Positions 63,289 through 64,000 of a stretch of DNA of 64,000 nt are shown in pieces (position 1 is the first letter of the stretch; every line of letters begins with the position of its first letter). Under the pieces are notes generated by a model that saw only the letters and a list, made by a program, of their open reading frames with translations, did no database searches and was not told the origin of the DNA. A program made the translations under genes and the position numbers. Source of the stretch: Piezodorus guildinii (taxonomy: Eukaryota; Arthropoda; Insecta; Hemiptera; Pentatomidae); the NCBI GenBank assembly GCA_023052935.1, contig JAJSOM010000024.1:1-64000 (forward strand), read 5' to 3'.

Positions 63289-64000
63289 TAAAAACTAATT
63301 ATCTCTCCAAATACTGGTTAAGTAACTTCTAGATAATATATTTTCCATCGTTACAGAAGAAATTATAATGAGTAGGTTAGGGGTTCATTCATAGTCAAAT
63401 AACTGAGTTATAGGCGAATATAAAGGTTATAAGTTTATTTTACTACTTTTTTTAGTTAATGTAGTCGTTCTTATATTTACACTCTTTACATATTTTGCTC
63501 TAATCTCAAAATTAACCGAATTATGGGCATGTCTATAGGTAAAATTTCAAAAATCCGATTTACTTAAAATATTTGTTAGGCCATATCTGAGTTACAACAG
63601 TGAACGATGGCGTGTCTGTAAGGCTGAAGTGTAGATGGGAGGACTTAGATTATATAAGCATAACGATACTACGGAGGAATGTTAGTATGAAATCTCAGGA
63701 GCAGCCTTAAACTTATTTTATGATCCTAATTAGCGAGCTTGGGTTTTGTGTTGGAGTTGCGTGGGTTTGAGTTTCCTCAGGACCTTATCTCACGAAAGCA
63801 ACCATTATCCATTTTTTGGATTTCTGTAGGAGGCTTAAGAATTTACTTTCTGGCTTATGTCAGAAATATAACAAGGCAGGTCTTCTTTTTCAGCTTAAAA
63901 GTCGGATGAAAAATATTTCCAGGTAGTTCTATCGGACATTAGTATATAGAGAAGTGGATAAAACGGGTGTGGGAAGATTAAAAAAGTTTTAAAAAGTATT
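63289..64000. other. Unassigned stretch at the window end
   Basis: Near 63610-63650 the words GGCTGAAGTGTAGATGGGAGGA recall the LINE remnant at 36835-36860, but the match is too short to be sure. No gene recognised. Confidence 0.4.

Overview
The window is about 70% AT eukaryotic DNA with no recognisable host gene, rRNA or free-standing tRNA gene. Almost everything that can be named is a transposable element (TE), often nested in an older one. The families (Jockey-like LINEs, Ty3/gypsy, mariner remnants, tRNA-derived SINEs, motifs of the kind seen in Penelope-like elements) and the long (TA)n runs point to an arthropod genome, arachnid or insect. That is an inference from TE content; no host marker gene confirms it.

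Layout. 1-850: end of a family-H element and a foldback element (496-843). 1200-1630: SINE1 inserted in SINE2. 1634-3245: (TA)n, a CR1/L2-like LINE tail, and a J1 Jockey fragment. 3900-5480: J1 and J2 fragments. 6675-10590: family H, a J1 LINE (6869-about 8670) and two copies of a TA-cored repeat. 11233-17807: a complete, apparently young Ty3/gypsy LTR retrotransposon on the minus strand. 17808-24800: a dispersed repeat, a long foldback (18815-19256), a mariner remnant, two J2 fragments (one split by SINE2), and a CR1-like tail. 25440-35810: LINE fragments, SINEs and many family-H copies. 35953-41857: a segment bounded by 45-bp inverted repeats and filled by a LINE remnant and a decayed J1 LINE of 4.4 kb. 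42227-50640: two mariner remnants, SINE2, and LINE pieces. 51123-51168: a perfect hairpin. 51535-58852: family H, one copy split by a full-length 4.4-kb Jockey-like LINE (J3) with a 13-bp target-site duplication. 60713-61834: inverted 21-bp minisatellite arms around a 109-bp tandem array. 61934-63288: two more family-H copies.

How the parts relate. J1, J2 and J3 are three Jockey-like lineages and could supply LINE machinery; the SINEs have 7-13 bp target-site duplications of the kind made by LINE machinery. The gypsy element encodes Gag and Pol, with a possible -1 frameshift site in the overlap. The commonest family, H (more than 20 copies or pieces, no coding capacity seen), has a hairpin at one end, an inverted copy of the hairpin arm set back from the other end, and an AC/GT microsatellite inside. 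Family H and the foldback elements that carry hammerhead-like motifs are the parts least explained by standard classes.

Coordinates of repeats were read by eye. Ends supported by target-site duplications should be exact or nearly so; other repeat ends may be off by tens of bases.
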